Source: Bradyrhizobium ottawaense
Lineage (GTDB): Bacteria; Pseudomonadota; Alphaproteobacteria; Rhizobiales; Xanthobacteraceae
Direction of reading: 5' to 3'
Length of the DNA: 64,000 nt
Assembly: GCF_900099825.1 (NCBI RefSeq)
Contig: NZ_LT629693.1
Span: 2,170,001 to 2,234,000 of the forward strand
Shown here: positions 17,132-26,415 of the stretch, piece by piece
Layout of the letters: every line of letters begins with the position of its first letter
How positions within the stretch are numbered: position 1 is the first letter of the stretch
Program-made: the position numbers and the translations under genes
The notes under the pieces: generated by a model
Database searches by the model: none
Told to the model about the DNA's origin: nothing
What the model saw: only the letters and a program-made list of their open reading frames with translations

Positions 17132-18241
17132 TCAAGCATTTTCCGGCTGCAGAGCCGGATAGTCGGAATAACCCTCAGGCCCGGCGCCATAGACGGTCGT
17201 CCAGTCGATCTCGGCGAGCGGCGCGCCGGTCTTGAGGCGTTGAACCAGGTCGGGATTGGCAATGAAGGGGCGGCCGAACGCCACGAGATCGGCGAGACCA
17301 TCAGCGATCAGGCGATTGCCGCGCTCCGCGTCCATGTCGGTGTTGGCGATCAGCGTGCCACGGAAGATCGGCCGGAAGTGGCGGAACATGCCGTCTCCCA
17401 TGAGCGGCTCCAGCGGCGTACCGGTGAAGTCGGTCGTGTTTCCCATGATAAGCAGATGCGAGATTCCATATCCGCCCAACTCGCGAATGGCATATTCGGC
17501 CATCGGCAAGGTCTCGTCGTTCGCCGCGAAGGGACCGGTTTCATGCATCGGGCCGATCTTCACGCCGACCTTCGACGGGTCGACTTCGCCGAAGATCGCC
17601 TCGACGACCTCGAACAGCAGGCGGGCACGGCCCTCGATGTCACCGCCATATTCGTCGGTCCGTCGGTTGGTCGCCTTGTTGAGGAATTGCGCCAGCAGAT
17701 AGAGGTAGTTCGCCTGGATCTGCACACCGTCGAACCCGGCATCCATCGCGTTGCGCGCGGCGCGGGCGTAGTCGGCTGAGGTCTGACGGATTTCATCGTT
17801 GGTCATCGGACGCGGCGCAACGGTGGGGACACGGCCGGCGGCGGTGACGGATATCTGCTTGGGATCAACCTCCGAGGCCGAAAGCGGTCGCGCGCCGCCG
17901 CGCAGGTCCGGGTGCGAAATGGCTCCGGTGTGCCAGAGCTGCGCAACGATGCGCCCGCCCGCGGCGTGAACGGAATTGGTTACGCGGCCCCACCCTCGAA
18001 CCTGCTCAGCGGTCCACAAGCCGGGGGTATCTGCCCAGCCGAATCCCTCGGGGCTGATCGCAACACCTTCGGTCACGATCAGACCCGCGGCAGCGCGCTG
18101 TGCGTAGTACTCGGCCTGCAGCGCGGTCGGCACGTGGTCGTCCGACCCTGCCCGCATGCGAGTGAGCGGCGCCATCACGATCCGGTTGGGCAGATCGAGA
18201 GTTCCCATCCGGTAGGGCCTAAGCAGAGGCTGGGTCGACAT
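17132..18241 (-). CDS. Old Yellow Enzyme family alkene reductase with substituted active-site pair
   Basis: The 369-residue FMN barrel begins LLRPYRMGTLDLPNRIVMAPLTR. It has QLWHTGAISHPDL, TNRRTDEYGG, a C-terminal VAFGRPFIANPDL phosphate-binding strand and a GYSDYP end. The usual VEIHGANGYLLDQF motif reads VQIQANYLYLLAQF here. The substrate-binding His and Asn become Gln176 and Tyr179, while the proton-donor Tyr181 stays. Wild-type enzymes use His/Asn to hold the substrate carbonyl, so specificity or activity may differ. It is in one operon with the SDR and NTF2-like genes and is probably controlled by the LysR gene upstream. Confidence 0.92.
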   Translation of the reverse strand: MSTQPLLRPYRMGTLDLPNRIVMAPLTRMRAGSDDHVPTALQAEYYAQRAAAGLIVTEGVAISPEGFGWADTPGLWTAEQVRGWGRVTNSVHAAGGRIVAQLWHTGAISHPDLRGGARPLSASEVDPKQISVTAAGRVPTVAPRPMTNDEIRQTSADYARAARNAMDAGFDGVQIQANYLYLLAQFLNKATNRRTDEYGGDIEGRARLLFEVVEAIFGEVDPSKVGVKIGPMHETGPFAANDETLPMAEYAIRELGGYGISHLLIMGNTTDFTGTPLEPLMGDGMFRHFRPIFRGTLIANTDMDAERGNRLIADGLADLVAFGRPFIANPDLVQRLKTGAPLAEIDWTTVYGAGPEGYSDYPALQPENA

Positions 18242-18381
18242 GGGCGTTTTCCCTCATCGCGTCAGTTGCGTGAGGTACACATCGTCCGTCGCGGCTCCGT
18301 CCGGTAGCCGCTGCCCTTCACTAACTTCTATGTACGCGATGCATCAATCGGAACGACCGCTTATCGGCGCGGAATGACCGG

Positions 18382-19353
18382 TCAGATCGGCTCTGCAGGT
18401 GGTTCCCGCTCGAAATTGGCGACCAGGTGATCGATGATTGCGCGGGCAGCGGCGCGGGTGGCACGCCCCATCGGGAAATAGGCATGCACGGGAATGCCTT
18501 CCAACGTCCACTTTGTAAGCACGCGCACCAGGGCGCCATTTTCGAGTTCGCGACGGCATGCCCAGCCGCTCGTCGAGGTGATGCCCAGACCTGCCACTGC
18601 CGCCGCGATGGCGCCTTCGTTCTCGTCGGTCGAGAAATGCGGCTCCAGCTTGATCGCGGATTGCTGGCCGTCGCGTTCGAACCGCCAGGCAGACGGCACA
18701 GCAGCGGACGTCCCTCCGACGATGCGGTGCCGGCCAAGGTCCTCGGGAGTATTGGGCGCGCCATGGCGCGCCAGATAGTCAGGAGATGCCACGATGACGC
18801 GCGGGATCGTGGCGATGCACTTTGCGGTCCCGACCGCATCGGCAAGGCTGCCAAGCCGTATGGCGACATCCACGGCGTCCCGGACCACGTCATGACGCCT
18901 GTCCCCCATCTGAAGTTGTATATGCAAAGCCGGGTGCCGCTCGGCGAAAGAAGCGAGGCGAGGAATGACATCGCGGATGCCGAAGCTGGTCGGCATGCTC
19001 ATCCGGACCAGTCCGCGCAGTTCACCGCCCTCGCGGACACTGTGCTCGGCCTCGTCCAGAGCAGCCAGGATAGGCTCGACCCGCGCCAGAAATTCTCCCC
19101 CGGCCTCGGTCGGCACGACGGCGCGCGTGGTGCGGGACAGAAGCCTGGTCCCAAGCTCGGCCTCGAGTTCGGCGACGATCCGCGAGGCCTGAGACTGCGA
19201 GAGACCGCACTCGCGGGCGGCGGCCGAGAAGCTGCCGAGCCGAGCGACGCGCGTATACAAGCGAAGGGCGAAGTTGTCCTTGATCAAGTTGGGAAGCTCC
19301 AGTCGGAAACGCTCCGGCCATGATAGGACATCTGATTGATGTATTCTATGCAT
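18382..19353 (-). CDS. LysR family transcriptional regulator
   Basis: An N-terminal winged helix-turn-helix (ARLGSFSAAARECGLSQSQASRIVAELEAELGTRLLSR) is followed by a periplasmic-binding-like effector domain from about residue 110. The start is uncertain. The ATG at 19353 gives 323 residues; a TTG at 19287 with GGAG nine bases upstream gives 301, the usual family length. It lies upstream of the Old Yellow Enzyme gene in the same direction with a 140-bp gap, so it probably activates that operon. A remnant with a nearly identical DNA-binding helix is present at 38100-38296. Confidence 0.9.
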   Translation of the reverse strand: MHRIHQSDVLSWPERFRLELPNLIKDNFALRLYTRVARLGSFSAAARECGLSQSQASRIVAELEAELGTRLLSRTTRAVVPTEAGGEFLARVEPILAALDEAEHSVREGGELRGLVRMSMPTSFGIRDVIPRLASFAERHPALHIQLQMGDRRHDVVRDAVDVAIRLGSLADAVGTAKCIATIPRVIVASPDYLARHGAPNTPEDLGRHRIVGGTSAAVPSAWRFERDGQQSAIKLEPHFSTDENEGAIAAAVAGLGITSTSGWACRRELENGALVRVLTKWTLEGIPVHAYFPMGRATRAAARAIIDHLVANFEREPPAEPI

Positions 19354-19742
19354 GGAGCTCGTGGCATCGAGGTTAGCCCCGACTCGTGCTGCCGGACTCG
19401 CCATTTGAAAAGCGGCCGTGGTGAACGACCGCTTTCGAATCTCCTAGCCCGGATGCCTTGTCCTCGGCCCGCCACCTCCTCTGCGCGGCCGGCAAGTCGG
19501 GCACGAGCTCTTCGGCGGCGGCCCGATACAGCGCGAAGGTCGTGTCAAGTCCGCCTTGGTCGCCTTCATCTTCACGGCGCTGGCGTCATCGAGACGTAGC
19601 TCGACGATCCGTCGTCGCCTGGATGTCCTAATGTTATTTCAGTAAAGGCTCGAGTTCGGTTCCGCCCTAAAGCGAGTCCACGACTATGCCCCCGTTTGCG
19701 GGTCAACATGAATGCCCTGCGGGCAAACTATGCCCGGATCTA
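19354..19742. other. Non-coding stretch before inverted-repeat copy B
   Basis: About 390 bases with stop-broken frames. I recognise no protein in it. It may contain worn gene pieces, since both sides are duplicated or decayed material. Confidence 0.4.
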
Positions 19743-19849
19743 AAGCCGCAGTAAATTCGGCCGCCGTGTCCTAGAAGGTGGCAAAAAAGGCGTTTCGTCT
19801 CCCCGGGGAGCGATCTACTTGATTGCAGATCAAGGGAGAACCCGTGTCG
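19743..19849 (+). repeat. Long inverted repeat, copy B
   Basis: This is a near-identical, oppositely oriented copy of 15770-15876. It still shows the SDR tail with its TAG, the full spacer with the AAGGGAG ribosome-binding site and a GTGTCG in place of the oxidoreductase ATGTCG start. No oxidoreductase coding sequence follows; the frame continues only briefly into unrelated sequence before the EthD gene. Confidence 0.85.
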
Positions 19850-20009
19850 AAGGTGAGACGGGATCGTTTCATGCTGGTGGAGACAACTCCTTCTGGCGAC
19901 CGATTAGGCCGATGACTGCCAAAACGTCGCGCCCAGCAGGCGAACTGGTGCGGCCCGCTTTCGACCGCTTCGCAAGTCGACCCAAGCGCCACCGCCGGAA
20001 GGAGTTTCG

Positions 20010-20956
20010 ATGACCCAGCAAAACTATCCGAACGCGCCGACGCAGTTCGTAGACACTGATAACTTTGCAGTGCGCGATGAGAATGTCCGTTGCCTTTCCT
20101 ATGGCGTCCTGCGCAAGCATGCCGGGCTTCCGCGGGATCTGTTCGCAGACTATTGGCGCGATGTACTCGGGCCGCTCTGCGCGCGACTTCCCGGCATCAG
20201 CTATTACGTGCAGCACCACTTTTCACAGGACCACTGGGCGAATCTCTGGCCTCTGCCGGAGGGCGTTCACCGTATGGAGGTCGTGCTCGACGGCGCGGCG
20301 GAAATCGGTTTTGCCGACATCGACGGCCTAAACCGCTACGCTGAAGCAAGCCCCGTGTTGTTCGGAGAGGTGTTCCATCTGTTTGAGCACATCGTCGCCT
20401 ACAATCTGCCGCGGGGGTCACATACCCTGGTTGATCGCGAGCCCGACGGCATTCCAAACGGGCCGGACCGGTTGTACCGCCTGCATTTGCATCTGAATGG
20501 CGGGTCTGGCGAGGCATTCCGGCCCTGGCTGTCGGAATGGGCACAACATCTGGCATCGGCGCCGGCGGTGCGGAAGTTGCGGCTGCATCTGCCGGAGCCA
20601 TACGACAATGCACGCCCATCGCCGCCATCGCCCCACGGCGATCATCAGGTCAGTGACGAACGCAAGGATATAGGCGTCATCGAGATCGGTTTCGCAAGCG
20701 CGGTCAAGGCACGAGAGTTCTGCGAAAGCGATACCTATGCGCAACCATCGAGGACCAGCGCAGGCATCTCCGCTCGGTCGGCGCATTCCTGGTGACCGGC
20801 GTCTACACGTATGTCCGCGATGGCGTGATCACCACGGCCGGTTTGAGAGGCAGCCGGACTGCGGAGCTCATCGCGCGAATCGGTGCCGTCAACCAGACGC
20901 AGGACGCGGTAGCACGACGCTTCGTGCAGGACCCCACGTCAGTGACGTCGCCCTAA
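20010..20956 (+). pseudogene. EthD-domain protein gene broken by a frameshift
   Basis: The first frame (20010-20795) encodes about 245 good residues. One EthD-like alpha/beta-barrel domain lies at about residues 27-130 (LSYGVLRKHAGLPRDLFADYW, GISYYVQHHF), and a second begins near 150. Around 20735-20741 the good reading moves to the +1 frame, which continues ATIEDQRRHLRSVGAFLVTG and VYTYVRDGVITTAGLRGSRT to a TAA at 20954-20956. As it stands the protein ends in about 16 junk residues. EthD proteins act with monooxygenases or other catabolic enzymes. A sequencing error is an alternative explanation. Confidence 0.75.
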
Positions 20957-20970
20957 GAGGAGCATTTCAC

Positions 20971-21161
<191 letters not shown>

Positions 21162-21228
21162 CGCGAGGACGAGCGACACGCGATTGCTCACGGTGAGCCA
21201 GCTTAGTAGAACATAAAGGAGTCATGCC

Positions 21229-21870
21229 ATGTCAGACACATTGAAGCTATACCACGCCATCAACTCGCCCAATTCGCGGCGCGTCCGAATTTTCCTAGCC
21301 GAGAAAGCTCTCAAACTGACGCTGATTTCTGTCGATCTCGGCGGAGGCGAGCAACACTCGGAAGCCTACAGGGCAATCAATCCCCGCCGCATGGTGCCGG
21401 TCCTTGTGCTCGAAGATGGCACCACCATCGGCGAGGTGCCGGCCATCATGCGCTATCTCGACGAAGCCTTTCCCGAAACGCCCCTGCTGGGCGCCACGTC
21501 CAAGGAAAAAGGCTTGGTCGTCATGTGGGAACGGTTCGCTGAAATGGAAGGCTTTGCGGCGGTGATGGAAGGCGTGCGCAATAAGGTTGAGAGACTCAAG
21601 GGCCGCGCGATCGCCGGACCGCACGACTTCGAGCAAATCACGGCGTTGGTCGACCGTAGCATGTTGCGCGTGAAGAACTTTCTCGCCGACCTGAACGAGC
21701 GGCTCGAAGGTACGTCCTTCGTCGCCGGGGAGCGGTTTTCGGCAGCAGACATAACTGCGCTGGTTACCATCGATTTCGCAAAGGCGCTCGACATATCGAT
21801 TCCGCAGCAGCACCGAGCGCTGACGCGCTGGAGGGATACGGTTTCGGCACGGCCAAGTATGAGCGCATGA
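21229..21870 (+). CDS. Glutathione S-transferase family protein
   Basis: The 213-residue protein has an N-terminal thioredoxin-like domain (LKLYHAINSPNSRRVRIFLAEKAL, NPRRMVPVLVLEDGTTIGEVPAIMRYLDE) and an all-helical C-terminal domain with FVAGERFSAADITALVTIDFA. Residues around Asn13-Ser17 fit the glutathione-activating loop. Start 21229 has AAGGAG seven bases upstream. It is intact although both neighbours are remnants, so it is probably still used. Conjugation, isomerisation or dehalogenation of an electrophile in the same catabolic setting is possible. Confidence 0.9.
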   Translation: MSDTLKLYHAINSPNSRRVRIFLAEKALKLTLISVDLGGGEQHSEAYRAINPRRMVPVLVLEDGTTIGEVPAIMRYLDEAFPETPLLGATSKEKGLVVMWERFAEMEGFAAVMEGVRNKVERLKGRAIAGPHDFEQITALVDRSMLRVKNFLADLNERLEGTSFVAGERFSAADITALVTIDFAKALDISIPQQHRALTRWRDTVSARPSMSA

Positions 21871-21960
21871 CGTGAATGCCGTTCGACCCGCAACGCATCG
21901 ACGATTGTTTCACGAAAGGCAGCCTCGCGACTGCAGGCTGCTAATACAGGAGTTAGACGA

Positions 21961-22232
21961 TGCCCAAAGGGTATTTCTTTGTTGAAGTCGGGCGGCCTAT
22001 GAGGCTTACAGCACGAGCGTTCCGGATATCATCTCAGTTCATGGAGGCAAAATTCTCGCGCTTGGCGAGATGGAACTGCTCGCTCCCGGCCAACATGAAG
22101 TTCGCATCGAGGTGAAAGCAATCGGATCAACCGTGCCGAACCAATGTGGCGCAATGATAAGTCTAGGATATGATTGCGCGGGTGTCGCCGATGCCGTGGG
22201 CAAAAATGCCACCTACTTTGCCGTGCCGTAGT
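21961..22232 (+). pseudogene. Chimeric remnant: DUF1330 start joined to quinone oxidoreductase fragment
   Basis: CAGGAG precedes an ATG at 21961 that opens MPKGYFFVEV, a DUF1330 start. After a frameshift near 21993 the reading continues AYEAYSTSVPDIISVHGG, KILALG. Directly after it comes oxidoreductase sequence: PGQHEVRIEVKAIG, then in another frame NRAEPMWRND, then GYDCAGVADAVGKNA. This order and orientation (DUF1330, oxidoreductase, plus strand) mirrors the intact genes at 14438-15775 in rearranged form. Several frameshifts and deletions leave no usable protein. Confidence 0.8.
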
Positions 22233-22340
22233 TGGATTCCAGCCTTCTGCCTGAGTCGCGACTGAATGGCTGCGCCGCCCGTGTTCACGATGCGGTGAAG
22301 CATTTGAGCTCGGACGAACAAGGTGGAAGTCCGTTGAGCG

Positions 22341-23834
22341 TCACTCATAGCCAGCGCGATTGATCAGCGGTGGCAACGCGAATAAGCCGAAAACAACCAT
22401 TCCCAATGCCACAGCAACGAAATTCCACGTAACGTCGGCCTTCAACCAAACCACCACAAAGCCTCCGAGCACCGCGATGGCAGCCCTGAGAAGAGCGGCG
22501 AGGACCGAGGCCTCCATTCGTCTGGTCGCCTGTCCAGCGCAATAAAGAACATAGCCAAGCCCAAAGAATCCAAAAAACGGCCCGACCCGCTGCAGATACT
22601 CTGCTCCGACTTTCAGCACGGACGGATCCTGGCTGAATATTCCGATCCATTGGTGCGGAAAGACAGCCACGGCGAGTCCGACCAATTCAGCCAAGATGAA
22701 AGCCATAAATGCACCAACCCAAGCCGTCCTTACGGCTCGCTCTATCTGACCGGCGCCGAGGTTTGCGCTGATCACGATTCCGACCGGACCGCCGATGCCG
22801 TAGCAAAGCGGGACCAAAAGAAACTCGAGCCGCGACCCTGCGGCATAGCCGGCCAAAGCCTCGATCCCACTCATTCCGACATAGACCGTCACGATCGCGA
22901 GCGTCAGGTTGGTGCTGGCCGAGACGATCGCCGACATTCCGCCGATACGTAGGATCGCCAGCGTTGGGGCGAGTGAAAGTTTTGGCACATGAAATGATGG
23001 CTTGAGGACGCCGAACCGGCCCCAAAGATAGGCTGCGTAGGCCAGCGTTCCCAGGGCGTAATACGCGAGCATCGCGACGGCGCCGCCCGAGGGCCCAAGC
23101 CCCGGACAACCAAAGGCGCCGAAGATCAATGCCCCCGAAAGCGGGACAAAAATCAAGGCTCCGCCACAGACCACGATCACCGGAACTCGCAGATTGCCGG
23201 TGCCGCGAACCACCGCCATCAGGAAATTGAACATCCAGATCAGCGTGGCGCCCGCGAAAATAATCGATGAATAGGAGACGGCGATCGCGAGAGCGTTTCC
23301 AGTGGTACCCATGTAACCATAGAGGCTTGGGCCCAACGCAAACATGGCGGCGGTCGTCACGACGCCCAACGGAATACTCAGGGCAACGGCGTACCACGCG
23401 TATTCACTCGCATCGCTGGTCCGGCCGGTCCCAAGGGCGCGTGCGACTGTCGTGACGATGCCGCCGCCGATCGCGCCCTGGGCGATCGAGGCCACCAGCG
23501 AAACCAGCGGAAAAACCGGCGCGACGCCGGCAAGAGCATCTACGCCCAGTCGCGATACGAAATAGACTTCGAGCAATGCCATCAGGACATAAACGGCCAT
23601 GACGGTGGCATTGGGCAACGCAAGCCGCAGGATCGTGGGCGCAATCGGCTTCTCCAGCAGCATGCGGGTGCGGGAGTCAAAATCTGCGGCTCGACCGCGA
23701 GGCTGCCGGTCCGCGTCCCCGTGCCGGCGGCTTTCGACGCCCGGCGCACCGCGAGCATCGCGCGATTCCCGACTGCACTTTTCGGATCGTGAAAGTTCGT
23801 CGGTTTGGCATGACATGACGCGGGAGGCTTGCAT
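22341..23834 (-). CDS. MATE family multidrug/toxin efflux transporter
   Basis: The 497-residue protein has about twelve hydrophobic helices in two homologous halves. The MATE core begins MLLEKPIAPTILRLALPN and includes a GNLRVPVIVVCGGALIF half-repeat linker region. It should export organic cations or other toxic compounds across the inner membrane, driven by Na+ or H+. The longest start at 23834 is kept because a GGAG site lies eight bases upstream; its first 57 residues are hydrophilic and atypical, so a start at 23663 cannot be excluded. A LysR gene is divergent across 64-100 bp. Confidence 0.9.
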   Translation of the reverse strand: MQASRVMSCQTDELSRSEKCSRESRDARGAPGVESRRHGDADRQPRGRAADFDSRTRMLLEKPIAPTILRLALPNATVMAVYVLMALLEVYFVSRLGVDALAGVAPVFPLVSLVASIAQGAIGGGIVTTVARALGTGRTSDASEYAWYAVALSIPLGVVTTAAMFALGPSLYGYMGTTGNALAIAVSYSSIIFAGATLIWMFNFLMAVVRGTGNLRVPVIVVCGGALIFVPLSGALIFGAFGCPGLGPSGGAVAMLAYYALGTLAYAAYLWGRFGVLKPSFHVPKLSLAPTLAILRIGGMSAIVSASTNLTLAIVTVYVGMSGIEALAGYAAGSRLEFLLVPLCYGIGGPVGIVISANLGAGQIERAVRTAWVGAFMAFILAELVGLAVAVFPHQWIGIFSQDPSVLKVGAEYLQRVGPFFGFFGLGYVLYCAGQATRRMEASVLAALLRAAIAVLGGFVVVWLKADVTWNFVAVALGMVVFGLFALPPLINRAGYE

Positions 23835-23934
23835 GGCAGATGCTCCATCTCGGATCAGTCAACTACCTCCGACAGGGCCGCAGATCGAACGATAAGATTT
23901 GACAATGCTTGTTAGCACTTCTAACAACTTGCGA

Positions 23935-24813
23935 ATGGCACGATTACCGCCGCTGGAGAGCTTGCGGATATTCGAGGTGGCCTGCCGCCATGGCAGCTAC
24001 TCCGAAGCAGCGCGCGAATTGCATGTGACGCATAGCGCCGTCGGCCAGCGCATAAGGCAGTTGGAAGAAGAGCTGGGCCTCACACTTTTCGAGCGACAGG
24101 GAAACCGAATGGCGCTCACGGCCAGCGGACTTAGACTGCAGGCAGGCGTCAAAAACGCTTTCTCGGAATTAATCGCCGCGCTCGACAGCATCAAGACACA
24201 CCGGACCGACGCAGAAATTACTGTGAGTCTGCTGCCGGTCATGGCGGCCCGTTGGCTGGTTCCGCGCCTTCCCCGTTTCAAGGCACGGTTTCCAAGCATC
24301 AATCTGCATATCAAGACCGCTCAGTTTCTGGCTAATTTCAAATCAGACGGTGTTGACATCGCAATCCGGTTCGGGATGGGCGATTGGAAAGGACTTCGAG
24401 CGATCAAGCTTCTCGATGAAGAGTTTTTCCCGGTATGTAGCCCGAGCCTCAACGGCGGCCGTCTGCCGAAAGATCCCGTCTCTATGTTGTCAGAGCCGCT
24501 GCTGATTGATCGCAACTTGTCGTGGCGCGCCTGGTTTAAGTCTGCTGGTTTGAAGCTTGATCGCGAGATCGTCGGGACTTCCTATACCGATACAAACGCA
24601 CTGATGGAGGCCGCGGGGACCGGTCAGGGCATTGCGCTTGGACGCTTATCGATCACGCGATCGGATATCCTCTCCGGCAAGTTGGTTCGTCTGTCCGAAC
24701 ACAGCTTGGTCGTTGCTTACTGCCACTATGCGGTTTACCCAATCTCTTCGGAATCCAATCCAGCCCTGGTGGCGTTTCGGGACTGGCTGGTTGAGGAGGC
24801 CCGTCGTATCTAG
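23935..24813 (+). CDS. LysR family regulator, GcvA-like
   Basis: The protein begins MARLPPLESLRIFEVACRHGSYSEAARELHVTHSAVGQRI, typical of GcvA-like LysR proteins, and has a full effector-binding domain with MAARWLVPRLPRFKARFPSI. I chose the ATG at 23935 (292 residues) by family alignment; an ATG at 23905 is also possible. It is transcribed divergently from the MATE exporter, so it probably controls that gene and itself from the shared intergenic region. Confidence 0.9.
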   Translation: MARLPPLESLRIFEVACRHGSYSEAARELHVTHSAVGQRIRQLEEELGLTLFERQGNRMALTASGLRLQAGVKNAFSELIAALDSIKTHRTDAEITVSLLPVMAARWLVPRLPRFKARFPSINLHIKTAQFLANFKSDGVDIAIRFGMGDWKGLRAIKLLDEEFFPVCSPSLNGGRLPKDPVSMLSEPLLIDRNLSWRAWFKSAGLKLDREIVGTSYTDTNALMEAAGTGQGIALGRLSITRSDILSGKLVRLSEHSLVVAYCHYAVYPISSESNPALVAFRDWLVEEARRI

Positions 24814-25000
24814 GAAGGCGCCACAACTAGTTTGCCGACTTTGGAAAGAAGCAGCTTCAAGATCGGGGAATTGTTCGCCTTTTGCTAAGGGATGACCAAG
24901 TCAAGCGTGGGCACATCTCCCTTCACCGGTCGGGTGGTTATTGAACCGGGCAGATACTGCTTTGTGTAGGCCGGGAACAGCATAACCCCGCGCGTCGGCC

Positions 25001-25204
25001 GGCTGGAACCTGATCAGCAATGCGGCCCATCCGGGATTTGCCCGAACCGGCCTGTTCGCGGGCGGGCCGGGCGGTCTTGTTTCGCTTGCGACCGATTCGG
25101 TTCTGGCAACAGGATGCCGGTCTTCCCTTCGATCATGCCCGCGGGTAACAGGCTTCCAGTGTCCGGCTTCAATCGGTCAGGAAGCGGCTCTGCATGCCGC
25201 ATAG
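25001..25204 (+). pseudogene. C-terminal remnant of an SDR gene
   Basis: One open frame reads WNLISNAAHPGFARTGLF, then GGPGGLVSLATDSVL, then GQEAALHAA before a TAG at 25202-25204. This matches the C-terminal third of SDRs of the retinol-dehydrogenase-like type (SNAAHPGxxRTxL ... GALPxLYAAT) with a degenerate middle. There is no cofactor or catalytic region upstream. The rest of the 24814-25258 gap shows nothing recognisable. Confidence 0.65.
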
Positions 25205-25258
25205 GCCTGCCGCTTCCCTCGGTTTACCTTCCCTCTGGAACCTGCGTTGGCAGTGCCG

Positions 25259-26278
25259 CTACCACGTCCAGTCGGCGGGATTCCAGCGATAAGCACCCTT
25301 GAACCTCTCGACATGTCCAACGGCGGGGAACGGAAAGTGGTAGCCCATGACCAAGGTGCGATCGGTGGCGACCCTGTCTAACACGGACTTGCGTGTCTTA
25401 ATTGCCTGCGCGCTGTCGTAGTCGAAAATAATTGACCAGTCCGGATATTGCAGACCCGTTACGAGGTTGGCCACGTCACCCATGTGCACAAGCTGATCGC
25501 TACCAGAGGCGAAGAGAACCGCCGAGTGGGCGTAGGAATGCCCCGGCGCTGCGATCAAATGTACGCCATGCACGACCTCGCCATCAGCCTTCACTAACTG
25601 GACCTTGCCCTTGATGGGGGGGAGGTTCGTTTTTGCGGCCCAAATGGTCCCCTGCTTCATGGCATCCGGCATCGGGCCACCATTCACGTCAGATTCGAAG
25701 CGACTTCCGGTCCAGTAGGCCCACTCTTTATCTGCAAATGCGTAGCGCGCATTCGGGAATGCGAGCGAGCCGTCCTTGCTCACGATGCCCGCGATGTGAT
25801 CAATATGACCATGGGTGGTCAGGACAATATCGATGCTTTCGGGAGGGATGCCGGCACGACGAAGATTGGCCTTCAGATCGCTGAAATGCCCGAAGTTCGG
25901 TCCGAGAACCTCGCCAAAGCCAGTGTCCACGAGAATTTTTTCGCGGCCCGTGTCGACCACAAGCATGTTGCACGTGAACTGATTGACAGGCTTCAAATAG
26001 TTTGCCCCGAGCACGGGCAATACGGCAGCCTCGGGCTGGTTGGATGCGAAGGTTGGCCAGAAGGGAATCATTCCGTGGCCATCGGAGATAACAGTTGCCT
26101 TGAAGTCGCCAACCTTGAAACGATAAAAGCCGGCGCCTTGCAGGTCCGGCGCGCTTGCATTCTCCGCGGCCACCGCTGGGGTCGCGAATGAATGCGGCGC
26201 AGAAAACGCTGCTGCCGCTACTATTGCACCGGAACGAAACAGGTTTCGTCGACTAAGCGCAAGTCCGTCTGTGTTCAT
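25259..26278 (-). CDS. MBL-fold metallo-hydrolase with Tat signal
   Basis: The 339-residue protein starts with a twin-arginine signal (LSRRNLFRSGAIVAAAAFSA) and is likely exported to the periplasm. The metal-binding motif THGHIDHIAG, a later APGHS histidine and MGDVAN aspartate fit a dinuclear zinc metallo-beta-lactamase fold, as in lactonases and quinone-related hydrolases. A C-terminal MGYHFPFPAVGHVER supplies further His residues. It is divergent from a TetR gene with two operator-like palindromes between them. The substrate, possibly a lactone, is inference. Confidence 0.9.
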   Translation of the reverse strand: MNTDGLALSRRNLFRSGAIVAAAAFSAPHSFATPAVAAENASAPDLQGAGFYRFKVGDFKATVISDGHGMIPFWPTFASNQPEAAVLPVLGANYLKPVNQFTCNMLVVDTGREKILVDTGFGEVLGPNFGHFSDLKANLRRAGIPPESIDIVLTTHGHIDHIAGIVSKDGSLAFPNARYAFADKEWAYWTGSRFESDVNGGPMPDAMKQGTIWAAKTNLPPIKGKVQLVKADGEVVHGVHLIAAPGHSYAHSAVLFASGSDQLVHMGDVANLVTGLQYPDWSIIFDYDSAQAIKTRKSVLDRVATDRTLVMGYHFPFPAVGHVERFKGAYRWNPADWTW

Positions 26279-26350
26279 AGTGTTCTCCTACCGATGGGTT
26301 AAGCCCACAACTGTTGACGCTTCGGGTGCGATCACCCCAAAAAGTCAAAC

Positions 26351-26370
26351 ACAATGTCAATCACCATTGT
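26351..26370. promoter_or_regulatory. Operator-like inverted repeat 1 (MBL/TetR intergenic)
   Basis: ACAATGTCAATCACCATTGT has ACAATG...CATTGT arms. Its right part, ATCACCATTGT, recurs in the second repeat at 26398-26415. It lies in the 193-bp divergent gap between the metallo-hydrolase and TetR genes and is a likely TetR site. Confidence 0.6.
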
Positions 26371-26397
26371 AAATGTGATGCCTGTCCCGCGACTTGT

Positions 26398-26415
26398 CAA
26401 TGGCGATCACCATTG
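26398..26415. promoter_or_regulatory. Operator-like inverted repeat 2 (MBL/TetR intergenic)
   Basis: CAATGGCGATCACCATTG is a perfect CAATGG-N6-CCATTG palindrome, 57 bp upstream of the TetR ATG. Together with the site at 26351-26370 it makes a two-site arrangement that fits autoregulation and control of the divergent metallo-hydrolase. Confidence 0.7.
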
